NCBI RefSeq assembly: GCF_041080675.1
Contig: NZ_CP163520.1
Location: forward strand, 4,340,001-4,404,000
DNA: 64,000 nucleotides
Reading direction: 5' to 3'
Origin: Streptomyces sp. cg36
GTDB lineage: Bacteria; Actinomycetota; Actinomycetes; Streptomycetales; Streptomycetaceae
Made by a program: the position numbers and the translations under genes. The stretch's first letter is position 1; each line of letters begins with the position of its first letter. Of the stretch, positions 17,700 through 26,670 are shown in pieces. The notes beneath the pieces are model-generated. The model made no database searches, was not told where the DNA came from, and saw nothing but the letters and a program-made list of their open reading frames with translations.

Positions 17700-19241
17700 A
17701 TGAGTGTGGACACCAGAACGCCCCGGCCCGGGTTCGACGATCAGCCTGCCCTGAGTATGGTCAAGGTGGACGCCGACCCCGCGCAGGTCATCGTCAACCA
17801 CGCCAGTTTCCGGGTGCATTTCGCCCCGAAGGCCCAGCCGAGGCGCAGTCTGGCGGATCCGGCACGGGTGCCGGCCGCCGGCGGCGCGGCCCGCCGCCGC
17901 GCCCCCGTGGTGTGGAGCGGCAAGGCGGCCCCCGGGGCGACCGGGCTGCTCCAGGCGGTGCGCGGCCTCGACACGGCCGGCGCGTCGCTGGACGCGGGCG
18001 CCACCCAGGTCATCCCGCGCATCGACGACACCGTGCCCACTCCGGTGGTCGTCGGCCCGCGCGCGCCGCTGGGCGACTCCGGCGAGCCCACCGCGCTCCT
18101 CCAGGCGGTCCGCCCCGGCCCCTCCTCGTACGGCCAGGGGCCCTACACGGACCGGGAGTTGGACGCGCTCGACGAGTTCACCGAGGCGGCCGGCTCGGAG
18201 GAGGCGCGCGGCCAGCGGCACGGGTCGGACGCGGTGCGGCACGCGTACTACCCCGGCCGCCGGATGAACCTCGGCGTGGTGCTGCTCCCGCTCCGCGTCT
18301 TCCTCGGCTTCATCTCCGTGTACGCGGGCATGGGCAAGCTCTGCGACCCCGTCTACTTCGACGGCGGCGAGCGCGGCTCGATGATGAAGTGGCTCAACTC
18401 GCTGCACCCCTGGGCCCTCGCCGAGCCGCTGCGCGACTTCGCGATCCAGCACCCCGTCGGGGCCGGGCTGTCCGTCGCCTTCATCCAGATCGTGGTCGGC
18501 GTCCTGACCATGCTCGGCCTGTGGCAGCGGGTCGCGGCGGTGTTCGGGGCGCTGCTGTCGGCGGCGCTGCTGGTCACGGTGAGCTGGCAGACGGTCCCGG
18601 CGTACGACGCGCCGGACTTCATCTACCTCGCCGCCTGGTCCCCGCTGATCACCGCGGGCGCGCCCGTCTACTCGCTGGACGCGCGGCTCTCCGGCGAGGC
18701 GTGGCGGCGGCTCGGGCCGCGCTCCACGCTCTGGGAGCTGCGGCGGCGGGTGCTGCGGCGGGGGACCGTGATGGCGACCGTGGTCGTCGGGCTCACCCTG
18801 CTGATCGGGTCGCTGCTCGGCGGCGCCGTCCGGTCCACCGAGATGGTGACCGTGCCCGGGCCCAACACCGACCCCACCAACTACCTGCCCGGTACGCCGC
18901 TGGCGCCCGAGCCGCACGCGCCCGTGGTGCGGCGGCCGTCCGCGCCCAGGCCGTCCGTCAGCGGGTCGGCCAAGCCGTCCGCCAAGGCGTCGAAGAAGGC
19001 GGGGGCGAAGAAGGGGGTGCCCGCGGGCGGGGTCGTCGGGGGGGTGCCGTCCCAGACGTCCCAGGGGGTCGTGGGGCACAAGCCGTCCGGGGCGGCTCGG
19101 CGCCAGGCGCCGGCGGCCGTGCCGCCGGCCACCAGCTCCGGGCCGACGTCCTCGGGCGGGTCGTCGGCCCCGGCCGGGTCGGGGGCCGGGTCCGGGCGCG
19201 GGGCGGGCAACCGGAATCCGATCGGTGGGCTTCTGGGCTGA
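17700..19241 (+). CDS. DoxX family membrane protein with long Pro/Ser/Lys-rich C-terminal tail
   Basis: A 513-residue membrane protein. The first 180 residues are soluble and Ala/Arg-rich. A DoxX-type bundle of about four membrane helices follows: GVVLLPLRVFLGFISVYAGMGK, GLSVAFIQIVVGVLTMLGL, VFGALLSAALLVTVSW, and a last helix VMATVVVGLTLLIGSLLGGA. Residues 385-513 are a low-complexity tail (KPSAKASKKAGAKKG and GPTSSGGSSAPAGSGAGSG). DoxX proteins take part in quinone-linked or thiol redox processes, but the role here is unknown. An inverted repeat TTGACGGG/CCCGTCAA lies 33-66 bases upstream of the ATG. Confidence 0.8.
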   Translation: MSVDTRTPRPGFDDQPALSMVKVDADPAQVIVNHASFRVHFAPKAQPRRSLADPARVPAAGGAARRRAPVVWSGKAAPGATGLLQAVRGLDTAGASLDAGATQVIPRIDDTVPTPVVVGPRAPLGDSGEPTALLQAVRPGPSSYGQGPYTDRELDALDEFTEAAGSEEARGQRHGSDAVRHAYYPGRRMNLGVVLLPLRVFLGFISVYAGMGKLCDPVYFDGGERGSMMKWLNSLHPWALAEPLRDFAIQHPVGAGLSVAFIQIVVGVLTMLGLWQRVAAVFGALLSAALLVTVSWQTVPAYDAPDFIYLAAWSPLITAGAPVYSLDARLSGEAWRRLGPRSTLWELRRRVLRRGTVMATVVVGLTLLIGSLLGGAVRSTEMVTVPGPNTDPTNYLPGTPLAPEPHAPVVRRPSAPRPSVSGSAKPSAKASKKAGAKKGVPAGGVVGGVPSQTSQGVVGHKPSGAARRQAPAAVPPATSSGPTSSGGSSAPAGSGAGSGRGAGNRNPIGGLLG

Positions 19242-19299
19242 CGGGAGTCGGCCCCACCCCGCCCCTTCCCCAAACCCTCCGGGGGCGGGGGAGGGGCGG

Positions 19300-19500
19300 G
19301 GTTCGTTCGTCCGCGGGCCGTGCGGGCTCGCTCGCGCGGTTCCCCGCGCCCCTGTTTTTGTCCGCGGACCGTGCTGGGCTGGTCGCGCAGTTCCCCGCGC
19401 CCCTTTCGGGGCCGGTTCTCGGCTGCGGATCGTGGTCGCTTCTCGCGCCGTTCCCCGCGCCCCTGTTCGGGCCCGCAGGCAAGGTCACCCGGTGTGGGCG
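19300..19500. repeat. GC-rich dispersed repeat cluster A (3 units) between convergent genes
   Basis: Three imperfect units of roughly 50-60 bases. Each carries GTCCGCGGxCCGTG (or a variant), then CTCGCGC, then GTTCCCCGCGCCCCT. The core is CGCGCAGTTCCCCGCGCCCC, also found in clusters at 24.7-25.1 kb and 50.4-50.8 kb. The cluster fills the gap between the DoxX gene and the convergent nucleotidyltransferase gene. Confidence 0.85.
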
Positions 19501-19507
19501 GGGGCGG

Positions 19508-20239
19508 TCAGGCGGGGTGGTTCTGGAGTTCCTTGGCCGCTTCCGTCAGGTCCTTCGCCGTGTCGATCGCCCGCCAGTACGCCCCGTGCGGCAGCGGATA
19601 GCCGGCCAGCCGGCGCTCGCGTGCCAGGCGGGGGAACGTGGTGCGCTCGTGGTCGCCCCGGTCGGGCAGCAGCGTGGTGAAGGCCGACGAGAACACGTAC
19701 ACGCCCGCGTTGATCAGGTACGGGGACGGCGGCGACTCGATGAAGTCGGTGATGTGGCCGAACGCGTCCGTCTCCACCGCGCCCCACGGGATCCGGGGGC
19801 GGGCCAGCGCCAGGGTGGCCGTCGCGTCGCGCTCGCCGTGGAAGGACGCCATCTCGCGCAGGGAGAAGCGCGTCCAGATGTCGCCGTTGGTGGCGTACCA
19901 CGGCTGGTCGGGGTGGGGCAGGTGCGCGGCGGCGTACTTGAGGCCGCCGCCCCGCCCGAGCGGCTCGCTCTCGACGACCGTGGTGACGCGCAGCGGGAGG
20001 TCCGCCGAGTCCAGCCACTCCTGCAGCACACCCGCGAGATGGCCGCAGGAGATCACGGCGTCGGTGACGCCCTCCGCGGCCAGCCAGGCGAGCTGGTGGC
20101 CGATGATCGGGGTCCCGGTGCCGGGGATCTCGACCATCGGCTTGGGGCGGTCGTCGGTGTAGGGGCGCAGTCGTGAGCCCTGGCCGCCCGCCAGGACCAC
20201 GGCCTGCGTCGGGAAGGTGGCAGTCGTGCTCGCAGTCAT
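19508..20239 (-). CDS. sugar-phosphate nucleotidyltransferase (NTP-transferase family)
   Basis: A 243-residue GT-A fold nucleotidyltransferase. The N-terminal signature AVVLAGGQGSRLRPYTDDRP with KPM binds the NTP, and the TNGDIW motif supplies the Mg-binding aspartate. It resembles glucose-1-phosphate thymidylyl/mannose-1-phosphate guanylyltransferases but is short and lacks the left-handed beta-helix, so the sugar is not defined. The ATG at 20239 has TAGGGT (20247-20252, minus strand) 7 bases upstream and no Shine-Dalgarno, so it is probably leaderless. Its 3' end faces repeat cluster A. Confidence 0.88.
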   Translation of the reverse strand: MTASTTATFPTQAVVLAGGQGSRLRPYTDDRPKPMVEIPGTGTPIIGHQLAWLAAEGVTDAVISCGHLAGVLQEWLDSADLPLRVTTVVESEPLGRGGGLKYAAAHLPHPDQPWYATNGDIWTRFSLREMASFHGERDATATLALARPRIPWGAVETDAFGHITDFIESPPSPYLINAGVYVFSSAFTTLLPDRGDHERTTFPRLARERRLAGYPLPHGAYWRAIDTAKDLTEAAKELQNHPA

Positions 20240-20321
20240 GCGGTGAACCCTATGCCGTGGGCCCCGTGCCGTGGACGGTGCGCCGTGGACCGTGTGCGGG
20301 ACGGCCCCGGCGGGCGGGCTC

Positions 20322-20732
20322 TCAGGACTCCTGGGCGACGCCGGAGGCGAACGAGGTGTCGCAGACGGGCCGGGAGAACGACTGGGCCTTCACGGGGCCG
20401 TACTGCTCCACCGCGGCCCGGCCGAGCGCCCGCGCGATCGCCATGCAGTGCTGGGCGAGCGAGGGGCGGTGCTCCACCTCGCGCTGGAGGTGGGTGAGGG
20501 CGGTGCCGGGGTCCTTCTCCTGGAGCTCGACGAGCAGCGCGTCGCGCAGGACGTCCTGCGGGGCGCGGGACTTCGCGCGGACGGAGACGTCCTGGGAGGA
20601 GGCGGTCAGCAGCTGAGAGTCGCTGGTCCCGGCCCAGTTGACCCGGGTGACCGCCAGCGTCCCGGAGAGGACCAGGACGACGGGCAGGACGAGAGCTAGG
20701 GTGCGGCCGATGCGGCGGGCTGTGTGCGTCAC
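20322..20732 (-). CDS. hypothetical exported or membrane-anchored protein
   Basis: A 136-residue protein I do not recognise. The N-terminus (MTHTARRIGRTLALVLPVVL and onward) is a signal peptide or anchor helix. The rest is hydrophilic and helical, with two cysteines (in AQHCMAIARALG and RPVCDTSF) that could form a disulfide outside the cell. The GTG start at 20732 is preceded by TACGCT 7 bases upstream with no Shine-Dalgarno (leaderless type). It lies upstream of the nucleotidyltransferase on the same strand, with an 82-base gap. Confidence 0.7.
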   Translation of the reverse strand: MTHTARRIGRTLALVLPVVLVLSGTLAVTRVNWAGTSDSQLLTASSQDVSVRAKSRAPQDVLRDALLVELQEKDPGTALTHLQREVEHRPSLAQHCMAIARALGRAAVEQYGPVKAQSFSRPVCDTSFASGVAQES

Positions 20733-20899
20733 GGAGGCGAGCGTAGCGGGGGGTAATGATTTGGCGACATTTAGTCACCCGGTCGGGGGATGGTTCGAGC
20801 CGTCGTTTCGAATCCCGTGTTGACGAACGGGGCTCGAAATGGGCGATGTGCCGGGGTATTCGTGCACAAGGACAGACCAATTGCGCGGAAATGCGAAGA

Positions 20900-20929
20900 G
20901 CCCCGCACCCAGGTAGGCGGGTGCGGGGC
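20900..20929 (-). terminator. intrinsic terminator after msiK
   Basis: 11-base perfect stem (20900-20910 with 20919-20929), loop AGGTAGGC, 21 bases beyond the msiK stop. Confidence 0.85.
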
Positions 20930-20950
20930 CGGCTGACGTGCCGCCGTACG

Positions 20951-22087
<1,137 letters not shown>

Positions 22088-22143
22088 GGGAGACCTGTCC
22101 CTTCACCGGCAGGAACGTGCCGGACGATCCGAGTAGAGGGAGA

Positions 22144-22159
22144 AGTGGTGTAGTCCACC
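22144..22159 (-). promoter_or_regulatory. dre-like operator (DasR site) upstream of msiK
   Basis: AGTGGTGTAGTCCACC fits the DasR consensus A(G/T)TGGTCTAGACCA(G/C)T at about 13 of 16 positions, with near-perfect dyad symmetry (GTGG/CCAC arms). It lies 57 bases before the msiK start. Confidence 0.65.
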
Positions 22160-22226
22160 TGGGTGGGCTGCACGAGACGCTACCCGGCGATGTCCGATCT
22201 GTCAGTAGCCGCGGGGCGGGAACTTC

Positions 22227-22257
22227 TTGGATCGCGCGATCGTGCTCTGTGTAGAGT
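22227..22257 (+). promoter_or_regulatory. candidate promoter of the tRNA-Thr gene
   Basis: TTGGAT at 22227-22232 and TAGAGT at 22252-22257, separated by 19 bases, lie 38 bases before the mature tRNA. The spacing is a little long. Confidence 0.45.
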
Positions 22258-22295
22258 GTGGGAGCCCTCGCGTACGGGCGCTGACCGCGCGCGAT

Positions 22296-22372
22296 GCCGC
22301 CTTAGCTCAGTTGGCTAGAGCGCTTGACTTGTAATCTTGAGGTCGTCGGTTCGATTCCGACAGGCGGCTCCA
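22296..22372 (+). tRNA. tRNA-Thr (anticodon TGT)
   Basis: A cloverleaf with a 7-bp acceptor stem (GCCGCCT with AGGCGGC), D arm GCTC/GAGC, anticodon loop CTTGTAA giving TGT, 5-base variable loop, T arm GTCGG-TTCGATT-CCGAC, discriminator T and an encoded CCA (22370-22372). It should read ACA (and ACG by wobble). The anticodon stem is odd: the 5' strand CTTGA faces TCTTG, so the two middle positions are U-U mismatches where TCAAG would be complementary. Confidence 0.93.
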
Positions 22373-22496
22373 CCGCTCCACATCGCACCACTCCGTCCCG
22401 GGCCTTCCAGGTCCGGGACAATTGTTTTTCCGGGGGCACGGTGCGGTGCGCGCGGAGCAAGGGGCACGAGGTGGGCATGAGGGGGCCGGAGTCGTC

Positions 22497-24635
22497 ATGA
22501 GTCGTCGTTCCAGCGGGCTGATCGGGGTGTGGGCCGAGGCGCAGCGCCAGCAGCAGCGCCAGCAGGAGGCCCAGCGCCGGGCGTCCGTGCAGCAGCAGCG
22601 CCAGAGCGAGCGCCGGCAGCGGGAGTACGAGCGGGACATCGCGCGGCTGGACCGCGAGCGGCAGGCCGCCTACCGGCAGAGCAGGGAGGCGGACGCCCGG
22701 GCCCGCTCCCAGGAGCTGGACGCGCGCGTGGAGACGCTGACCGGGCTGCTGGCGGCGGGCTGTGCGGCGCCGCCGTTCCGCACCGGCTCGCTCGGCCGGG
22801 ACGCGGACGTGCCGCCGCCGTTCGACCCGGGCCCGCTCGCCCAGCCGATCGCGATGCCCGACCCGTCCCGCTACCAGGCCCAGGGCGGCTGGACGGCGGG
22901 CCGCCGGGCACAGGCCCAGCAGGACGCGCAGACCCGCTACCAGCGCGACCTGGACGCGGCCCGGCGGGCCGAGGCCGACCGGCTGCGGCAGCTGGCCGAG
23001 CAGCGCGCTGGGTACGAGAGCTGGGCGGCCGGCCAGCTGGCGCAGGCGCGCGCGCACAACGCGGGCGTGGGCGAGCTGGCCGCGGGGCTGCGGACGGGTG
23101 AGCCGGGCGCGGTGGTGGAGTACTTCTCGGCGGCGCTGTACGCGGCGTCGGCGTGGCCGGAGGGCTTTCCGCGGCAGCTGTCCTGCTCGTACGACCGGGG
23201 CGCGCGGCAGCTGGTGCTGGACTGGGAGCTGCCCGGCTTCGACGTCGTCCCGGCCGCCAAGTCCGTACGGTACGTGGCCAGTACGGACGAGGAGCGCGAG
23301 TCGCCCCGGCCGGTGGCCCAGCGCCGGGCGCTGTACCGGGACACGCTGGCGCAGAGCATGCTGCTGGTGGTGCGGGACCTGTTCGCGGCGGACGAGTTCG
23401 GCGTGCTGGAGTCGGTGGCGCTCAACGGGTTCGTGGACGACGTGGACCCGGCGACCGGGCGCCGCGCGGAGATCTTCCTGGCCACCGTGATGGTGGACCG
23501 TACGACGTTCCGCGCGTTGAACCTGGCGCAGGTCAGCGCGGTGGACTGCCTGGTGGACGCGGTGCGCGGGCAGCTCTCGGCCCGGCCCGACCAGCGCGCC
23601 GCCGTCCGGCCCGCCCGGCGCCCCGAGGACCTCGGCGACGGGGTCGTCTCGCACGACGACGGCGACGAGCCGGACCTGTTCGTGATGGACCCGATCGAAT
23701 TCGAGGTGCTGGTCGCGGAGTTGTTCCGGTCGCGCGGGATGCGGGCGGTGACCACGCAGCGCTCCAACGACGGCGGGGTGGACGTCGAGGCGCTCGACCC
23801 CGACCCGATCAGCGGCGGCCGGATCATCGTCCAGGTCAAGCGGTACCGCAACACGGTCCCGCCGACGGCCGTGCGCGATCTGTACGGGACGGTGCAGGGG
23901 GCCGGGGCCAACAAGGGCGTCCTGGTGACGACTTCGGGCTTCGGGCCCGGCTCGTACGCCTTCGCGCAGGGCAAGCCGCTGACGCTGGTGTCCGGCACCG
24001 AGCTGGTGGAACTGCTGCACCAGCACGGGCTGCGCGGGCGGCTCGGCGAGCGGTCGGCGCCGGTCGCGCCGGTGGTGCCCACGCCCACGCTGGTGGACCT
24101 GCCCGCGCCGGTGCCCGAGGTGGAGGACGAGGACGGTGCCGGTGACGGCGACGACTTCAACGTGCTCGGCATGACCTGGGCCGGGCCGGTCGTCCTGGAC
24201 GTGTGCGCGCTGGTGTGCGCGGGGGCGCGGGTCCTCGACGACGACCACTTCGTGTTCTTCAACAACCGTGAGGTGCCGGGGGGTTCGGTGCGGATGGTGC
24301 CGGGGGCGGCGGGGGACCGGGCGGCGGTCCGGGTGGCCTTCGACGCGCTGCCGCCGCGGGCGGACCGGCTGGTCCTGGTCGCCTCGGTGGACCCCGAGGC
24401 CAACCCCGAGGCGGACCTCTCCGGCTTCACGGACGCGGGCATCCGCCTGCGCGACGGGGCGGGCGCGGAGCTGGACCGGCTGGAGGTGTCGGACGGCCGT
24501 GCGGGGGAGACGGCGCTGGTACTGGGGTCGTTCCGGCGGCGGGCCGGGGGGGACTGGGACTTCGTGGTCGGGGGGAAGGGGTATCGGGGTGGGTTGGAGG
24601 AACTGGTGGGGGACTTCGGGATAGAGGTGGAGTAG
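22497..24635 (+). CDS. coiled-coil / Mrr-type restriction endonuclease domain / TerD domain fusion
   Basis: A 712-residue multidomain protein. Residues about 10-85 form a Gln/Arg/Glu-rich coiled coil (RQQQRQQEAQRRASVQQQRQ), with a second short helical segment at 140-180. Residues about 200-370 are an unassigned alpha/beta region. Residues 397-515 are a PD-(D/E)xK nuclease of the Mrr/restriction-endonuclease-like family: MDPIEFEVLVAELFRSRG, N-D425-GG-V-D429, and Q446-V-K448, so the catalytic residues look intact. Residues 553-712 are a TerD domain (tellurite/stress, Ca-binding fold) with DDDHFVFFNNRE and FTDAGIRL. ATG 22497 has GGAG five bases upstream. The gene begins 125 bases after a tRNA and has normal Streptomyces codon use. 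A role in DNA damage or phage defence is inferred from the domains. Confidence 0.85.
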   Translation: MSRRSSGLIGVWAEAQRQQQRQQEAQRRASVQQQRQSERRQREYERDIARLDRERQAAYRQSREADARARSQELDARVETLTGLLAAGCAAPPFRTGSLGRDADVPPPFDPGPLAQPIAMPDPSRYQAQGGWTAGRRAQAQQDAQTRYQRDLDAARRAEADRLRQLAEQRAGYESWAAGQLAQARAHNAGVGELAAGLRTGEPGAVVEYFSAALYAASAWPEGFPRQLSCSYDRGARQLVLDWELPGFDVVPAAKSVRYVASTDEERESPRPVAQRRALYRDTLAQSMLLVVRDLFAADEFGVLESVALNGFVDDVDPATGRRAEIFLATVMVDRTTFRALNLAQVSAVDCLVDAVRGQLSARPDQRAAVRPARRPEDLGDGVVSHDDGDEPDLFVMDPIEFEVLVAELFRSRGMRAVTTQRSNDGGVDVEALDPDPISGGRIIVQVKRYRNTVPPTAVRDLYGTVQGAGANKGVLVTTSGFGPGSYAFAQGKPLTLVSGTELVELLHQHGLRGRLGERSAPVAPVVPTPTLVDLPAPVPEVEDEDGAGDGDDFNVLGMTWAGPVVLDVCALVCAGARVLDDDHFVFFNNREVPGGSVRMVPGAAGDRAAVRVAFDALPPRADRLVLVASVDPEANPEADLSGFTDAGIRLRDGAGAELDRLEVSDGRAGETALVLGSFRRRAGGDWDFVVGGKGYRGGLEELVGDFGIEVE

Positions 24636-24659
24636 GGGCGGCGGGCCTTCGCCCGCGGC

Positions 24660-25080
24660 CCTTTTGGGCGGGGTGTTCGTCCGTGGACCGTGCGTGGCTT
24701 TTTGGGCCGGGGTGTTCGTCTGCGGACCGTGGCGGGTTGCTCGCGCCGTTCCTCGCGCCCCTGAAAAGCCTCGTTCGTCTGCGGGCCGGTGGTGGGCTGG
24801 TCGCGCCGTTCCCCGCGCCCCTGGAAAGCCTCGTTCGTCCGCGGGCCGTGCTCGCCTCTCGCGCAGTTCCCCGCGCCCCTTTGAAACCCGTCTTCGTCCG
24901 CGGACCGTGCTGGGTTGCTCGCGCAGTTCCCCGCGCCCCTGAACGCCTGGGGCTGAGCTGAGTTCTCCGGCTGGCGGTACCCCCTAGGGGCGCGGGGAAC
25001 TGCGCGAGGAGCGACCACCGGGCCGCAGGCAAAGTCCCGGCCCGATAGGGGCGCGGGGAACTGCGCGGTCGCCCCCCCAC
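24660..25080. repeat. GC-rich dispersed repeat cluster B (about 5 direct plus 2 inverted units)
   Basis: The same family as clusters A and C. Direct units with TTCGTC(C/T)GCGG(A/G)CCG and GTTCC(C/T)CGCGCCCCT run from about 24670 to 24950. Two units in inverted orientation (GGGGCGCGGGGAACTGCGCG) follow at 24986-25080, so the region can form long hairpins. It fills the gap between the Mrr-TerD gene and the convergent oxidoreductase gene. Confidence 0.85.
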
Positions 25081-25092
25081 CGGCCCCCGGGG

Positions 25093-26490
25093 TCAGTGGC
25101 GGCCCGACAGTGTGTCGGAGAGTTTGGCTATCCGGTTCGTGCGGGCCGCGTTCGTGGACTGTTCGCGGCGGTCCGCCTCGCGGTACGCCGCGTACATGCC
25201 CCGTACCCCCAGCCACCGCAACGGCTCCGGCTCCCAGCGGCGGACCTTGTGGTTGACCCACGGCAGGGCCGTGAGGTCGGTGGGGCCGCCCTGGCCGGAG
25301 TCCTGCTGGACCAGGTCGCGCAGGGTGCGGGCGGCCAGGTTGGCGGTGGCCACGCCCGAGCCGACGTAGCCGCCCGCCCAGCCGAGCCCGGTCGTCCGGT
25401 CCAGGGTGACCGTGGCGCACCAGTCGCGCGGCACCCCCAGCACCCCGGACCAGGCGTGCGTCACCGCGACCCCGGCCAGCTGCGGGAAGAGCTGGACGAG
25501 GATCTCGCGCAGGGCCTCGACGGTGGCGGGCTGGGTGCGCCCGTCGTTGTCCGTACGCGACCCGAACCGGTACGGGACCCCGCGTCCGCCAAGCGCGATC
25601 CGGTCGTCGGCGGTGCGCTGCGCGTACATGTACGCGTGCGCCATGTCGCCGAGCGTCTCGCGCCCCGCCCAGCCGATGGTCTCCCACAGCTCGGGCGGGA
25701 GCGGCTCGGTGGCGATCATCGAGGAGTTCATGGGGAGCCAGTCGCGCCGGTGGCCCTTGAGGGAGGCGGTGAACCCCTCCGTGCAGCGCAGGACGTAGGG
25801 CGCGCGGACCGTGCCGTACGGCGTGACGGCGTGCCCCTGCCGTATCTCGGTCACCGGCGTCGACTCGTACACGGTGACGCCCAGCGCCTCCACGGCCGCC
25901 GCGAGCCCCTTGACGAGCTTGACGGGGTGGACGCGGGCGCCGTGCGGGGTCCAGGCGGCGCCGACGGCCCCGGCGACCCGGACGCGCGCGGCGCTCTCGC
26001 GGGCCCCGAGCAGCAGCCGGTCCTTCTCGCCGAACGCCAGCTCCGCCTCGTGGAACGCCTTGAGGCGGGCCAACTGGGCCGGGGTGTAGGCGACTTCGAG
26101 CACCCCGCCCCGGTGGACGTCGGCGTCGATGGACTCCTCGGCGGCGGCCCGTACGACCTCGTCGACCGTGTCGTTCATGGCGCGCTGGAGGCGGACGGCG
26201 GCCTCGTGGCCGTGCAGCTTCGCGTACCGGTCGCGGCCCGCGATCCCGTTGTAGAGCCAGCCGCCGTTGCGGCCGGAGGCGCCGTAGCCGCAGAACCGGG
26301 CCTCCAGGACGGTGATGTTGAGGAAGGGCACGGCCTTCTTCAGGTAGTACGCGGTCCACAGGCCCGTGTAGCCGCCGCCCACGACGACGACGTCGGCGGT
26401 GGCGTCGCCGGTCAGGGGCTCGCGGGGGGCGGGCACGCCGTCCTGCGCGTACCAGAAGGAGATGCCGCCGTTGATCGTGCGCGTACTCAT
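25093..26490 (-). CDS. FAD-dependent amine/amino-acid oxidoreductase (DAO family, PuuB-like)
   Basis: A 465-residue cytosolic flavoprotein. The FAD-binding Rossmann motif is DVVVVGGGYTGLWTAYYL (about 33-50), followed by the second glycine-rich stretch GYGASGRNGGWLYNG typical of gamma-glutamylputrescine oxidase/DadA relatives. The C-terminal GLGWAGGYVGSGVATANLAARTL closes the FAD site. It probably oxidises an amine or amino acid to an imine; the substrate is unknown. ATG at 26490. It is divergent from the DsbA-like lipoprotein gene. Confidence 0.87.
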   Translation of the reverse strand: MSTRTINGGISFWYAQDGVPAPREPLTGDATADVVVVGGGYTGLWTAYYLKKAVPFLNITVLEARFCGYGASGRNGGWLYNGIAGRDRYAKLHGHEAAVRLQRAMNDTVDEVVRAAAEESIDADVHRGGVLEVAYTPAQLARLKAFHEAELAFGEKDRLLLGARESAARVRVAGAVGAAWTPHGARVHPVKLVKGLAAAVEALGVTVYESTPVTEIRQGHAVTPYGTVRAPYVLRCTEGFTASLKGHRRDWLPMNSSMIATEPLPPELWETIGWAGRETLGDMAHAYMYAQRTADDRIALGGRGVPYRFGSRTDNDGRTQPATVEALREILVQLFPQLAGVAVTHAWSGVLGVPRDWCATVTLDRTTGLGWAGGYVGSGVATANLAARTLRDLVQQDSGQGGPTDLTALPWVNHKVRRWEPEPLRWLGVRGMYAAYREADRREQSTNAARTNRIAKLSDTLSGRH

Positions 26491-26625
26491 GGAGGTTGTT
26501 GGTACACCGCCGGACGGAGGCTGTCCAGAGGCGGAATCCGCAGGTGCGGAATCCGTGGGACCTTCGGCCCCGGGGGTCGGGACCTTCGGCGGGGCGGGCC
26601 CGCGGGCCGGGCGATTAGCGTCGCT

Positions 26626-26670
26626 ATGAGCAGGTTCAGGACGGCATTTTGGGAGAGTTGGCGCGTATGA
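26626..26670 (+). CDS. 14-codon leader ORF overlapping the DsbA-like gene
   Basis: ATG at 26626 opens a 14-codon frame (MSRFRTAFWESWRV) whose TGA at 26668-26670 overlaps the next ATG as ATGA. A TAGCGT hexamer (26616-26621) stands 4 bases before it, so the transcript may begin at or next to this ATG. It could be a translated leader that couples translation of the lipoprotein. No family is recognisable and it may be chance. Confidence 0.35.
   Translation: MSRFRTAFWESWRV

Noticed and set aside
22302..24248. 648-codon minus-strand frame opposite the Mrr-TerD gene and running into the tRNA
   Set aside because: Shadow of the plus-strand gene; low-complexity Arg/Val/Ala protein, and it would overlap the tRNA.
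22296..25090. Integrated element at the tRNA-Thr gene
   Set aside because: No integrase, no excision gene and no repeat of the tRNA 3' end were seen downstream; the fused gene has native codon use.
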